DNA from: Cladosporium sp. IMV 00045
Taxonomy: Eukaryota > Ascomycota > Dothideomycetes > Cladosporiales > Cladosporiaceae
NCBI GenBank assembly: GCA_001931905.2
Contig: MSJI02000521.1
Coordinates: 1 to 18,970, forward strand
Direction of reading: 5' to 3'
DNA: 18,970 nt
Shown here: positions 18,593 to 18,970 of the stretch, piece after piece
Layout of the letters: each line of letters opens with the position of its first letter
Numbering within the stretch: the stretch's first letter is position 1
Translations under genes and position numbers: made by a program
The notes under the pieces: model-generated
Told to the model about the DNA's origin: nothing
Database searches by the model: none
Seen by the model: only the letters and a program-made list of their open reading frames with translations

Positions 18593-18970
18593 AATGGCGG
18601 TATATGCGGCGCGTGTGAGGGTGGTGTGTAATTAGATGGATGCGGAGGCCTGAAAAGACTGTTGTCGTGTTTATTTGAAGTCCAGACGTCAAAATGGCAG
18701 CGGAAGTGGCGGATGAGTGATGTCGCGTGCAGGCGCCTCAACCAAGAAGATTGCACTGCCTCGATGGACAGCGAAGGAACGACGACGACAACGACAGGGT
18801 AGGGATGAAGGGAAAGACTGCAACAATCGAATCCACGACAAAAAGGAGTGCGAGGACACGTGGGGGAATTATGTCTCTGGTGCAAGTGGAGAGTGCTAAG
18901 TGAAAGGGGTTTCTCTCTCTGTCCGCCCGGTCGACTTTCTCTTGGACCCTCGGCGCGGAGATTTGATTGA
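18593..18970. other. Upstream region of the elongase gene
   Basis: No other gene is seen up to the window edge. This should be the leader and promoter of the minus-strand elongase gene. It contains the palindrome CACGTG at 18857-18862 (a bHLH-type E-box sequence), a TTATTTG/CAAATAA stretch near 18670, and a CT-rich run at 18911-18922 (GAGAGAGA on the gene's strand). Confidence 0.4.
18857..18862. promoter_or_regulatory. Candidate E-box (CACGTG) upstream of the elongase gene
   Basis: A CACGTG hexamer lies about 265 bases upstream of the elongase start codon. bHLH factors in fungi bind such sites, including Cbf1/Pho4 types. A six-base match is expected by chance every few kilobases, so the assignment is tentative. 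Confidence 0.2.

Noticed and set aside
1..18970. tRNA genes, CRISPR arrays, transposase genes, terminal inverted repeats of transposons
   Set aside because: Read by eye on both strands, no cloverleaf with matching arms, regular spaced repeats or transposase motif was found. A tRNAscan and repeat search would be the decisive test.

Overview
The window looks like a stretch of nuclear DNA from a filamentous ascomycete. Five of the six protein genes match families typical of Pezizomycotina. Four genes are split by short introns (53 to 129 bp) with GT...AG ends. A 5S rRNA gene sits alone between protein genes, as is usual in filamentous ascomycetes. A dothideomycete is my best guess, from the general feel of the proteins only; no species marker is present.

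Layout: 1-2693 holds no gene I can support, only a probable decayed 5S rRNA copy (about 1550-1665) and some protein-like scraps. A secreted GMC flavoprotein oxidoreductase lies on + (2694-4586, one intron). A large multi-pass membrane protein of the fungal DUF6536 family follows on + (5402-7823, two introns); its frame is broken by one TAG at a position where the family has tryptophan. An intact 5S rRNA gene lies 57 bp further on (7881-7999, +). After that, all genes are on the minus strand: a DUF2786-type protein of unknown role (8679-10460, no intron); a CNNM/Mam3-type CBS-domain membrane protein tied to metal homeostasis (11433-14029, one intron); a histidine-phosphatase (phosphoglycerate mutase-like) protein (15046-16025, two introns); and an ELO-family fatty acid elongase (17485-18592, one intron).

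The genes do not form an evident pathway or biosynthetic cluster. They look like independent housekeeping or accessory genes, separated by 0.5 to 1.5 kb spacers. No transposon, CRISPR array, tRNA or prophage-like element was recognised, and I found no convincing new biological system. The points most worth a second look are the lone nonsense codon in the otherwise well-preserved DUF6536 gene, the pairing of an intact and a decayed 5S copy, and protein-like debris in the first 2.7 kb. Splice sites were chosen by hand from GT/AG positions, reading phase and family continuity, and the lengths of the joined exons were checked to be multiples of three.
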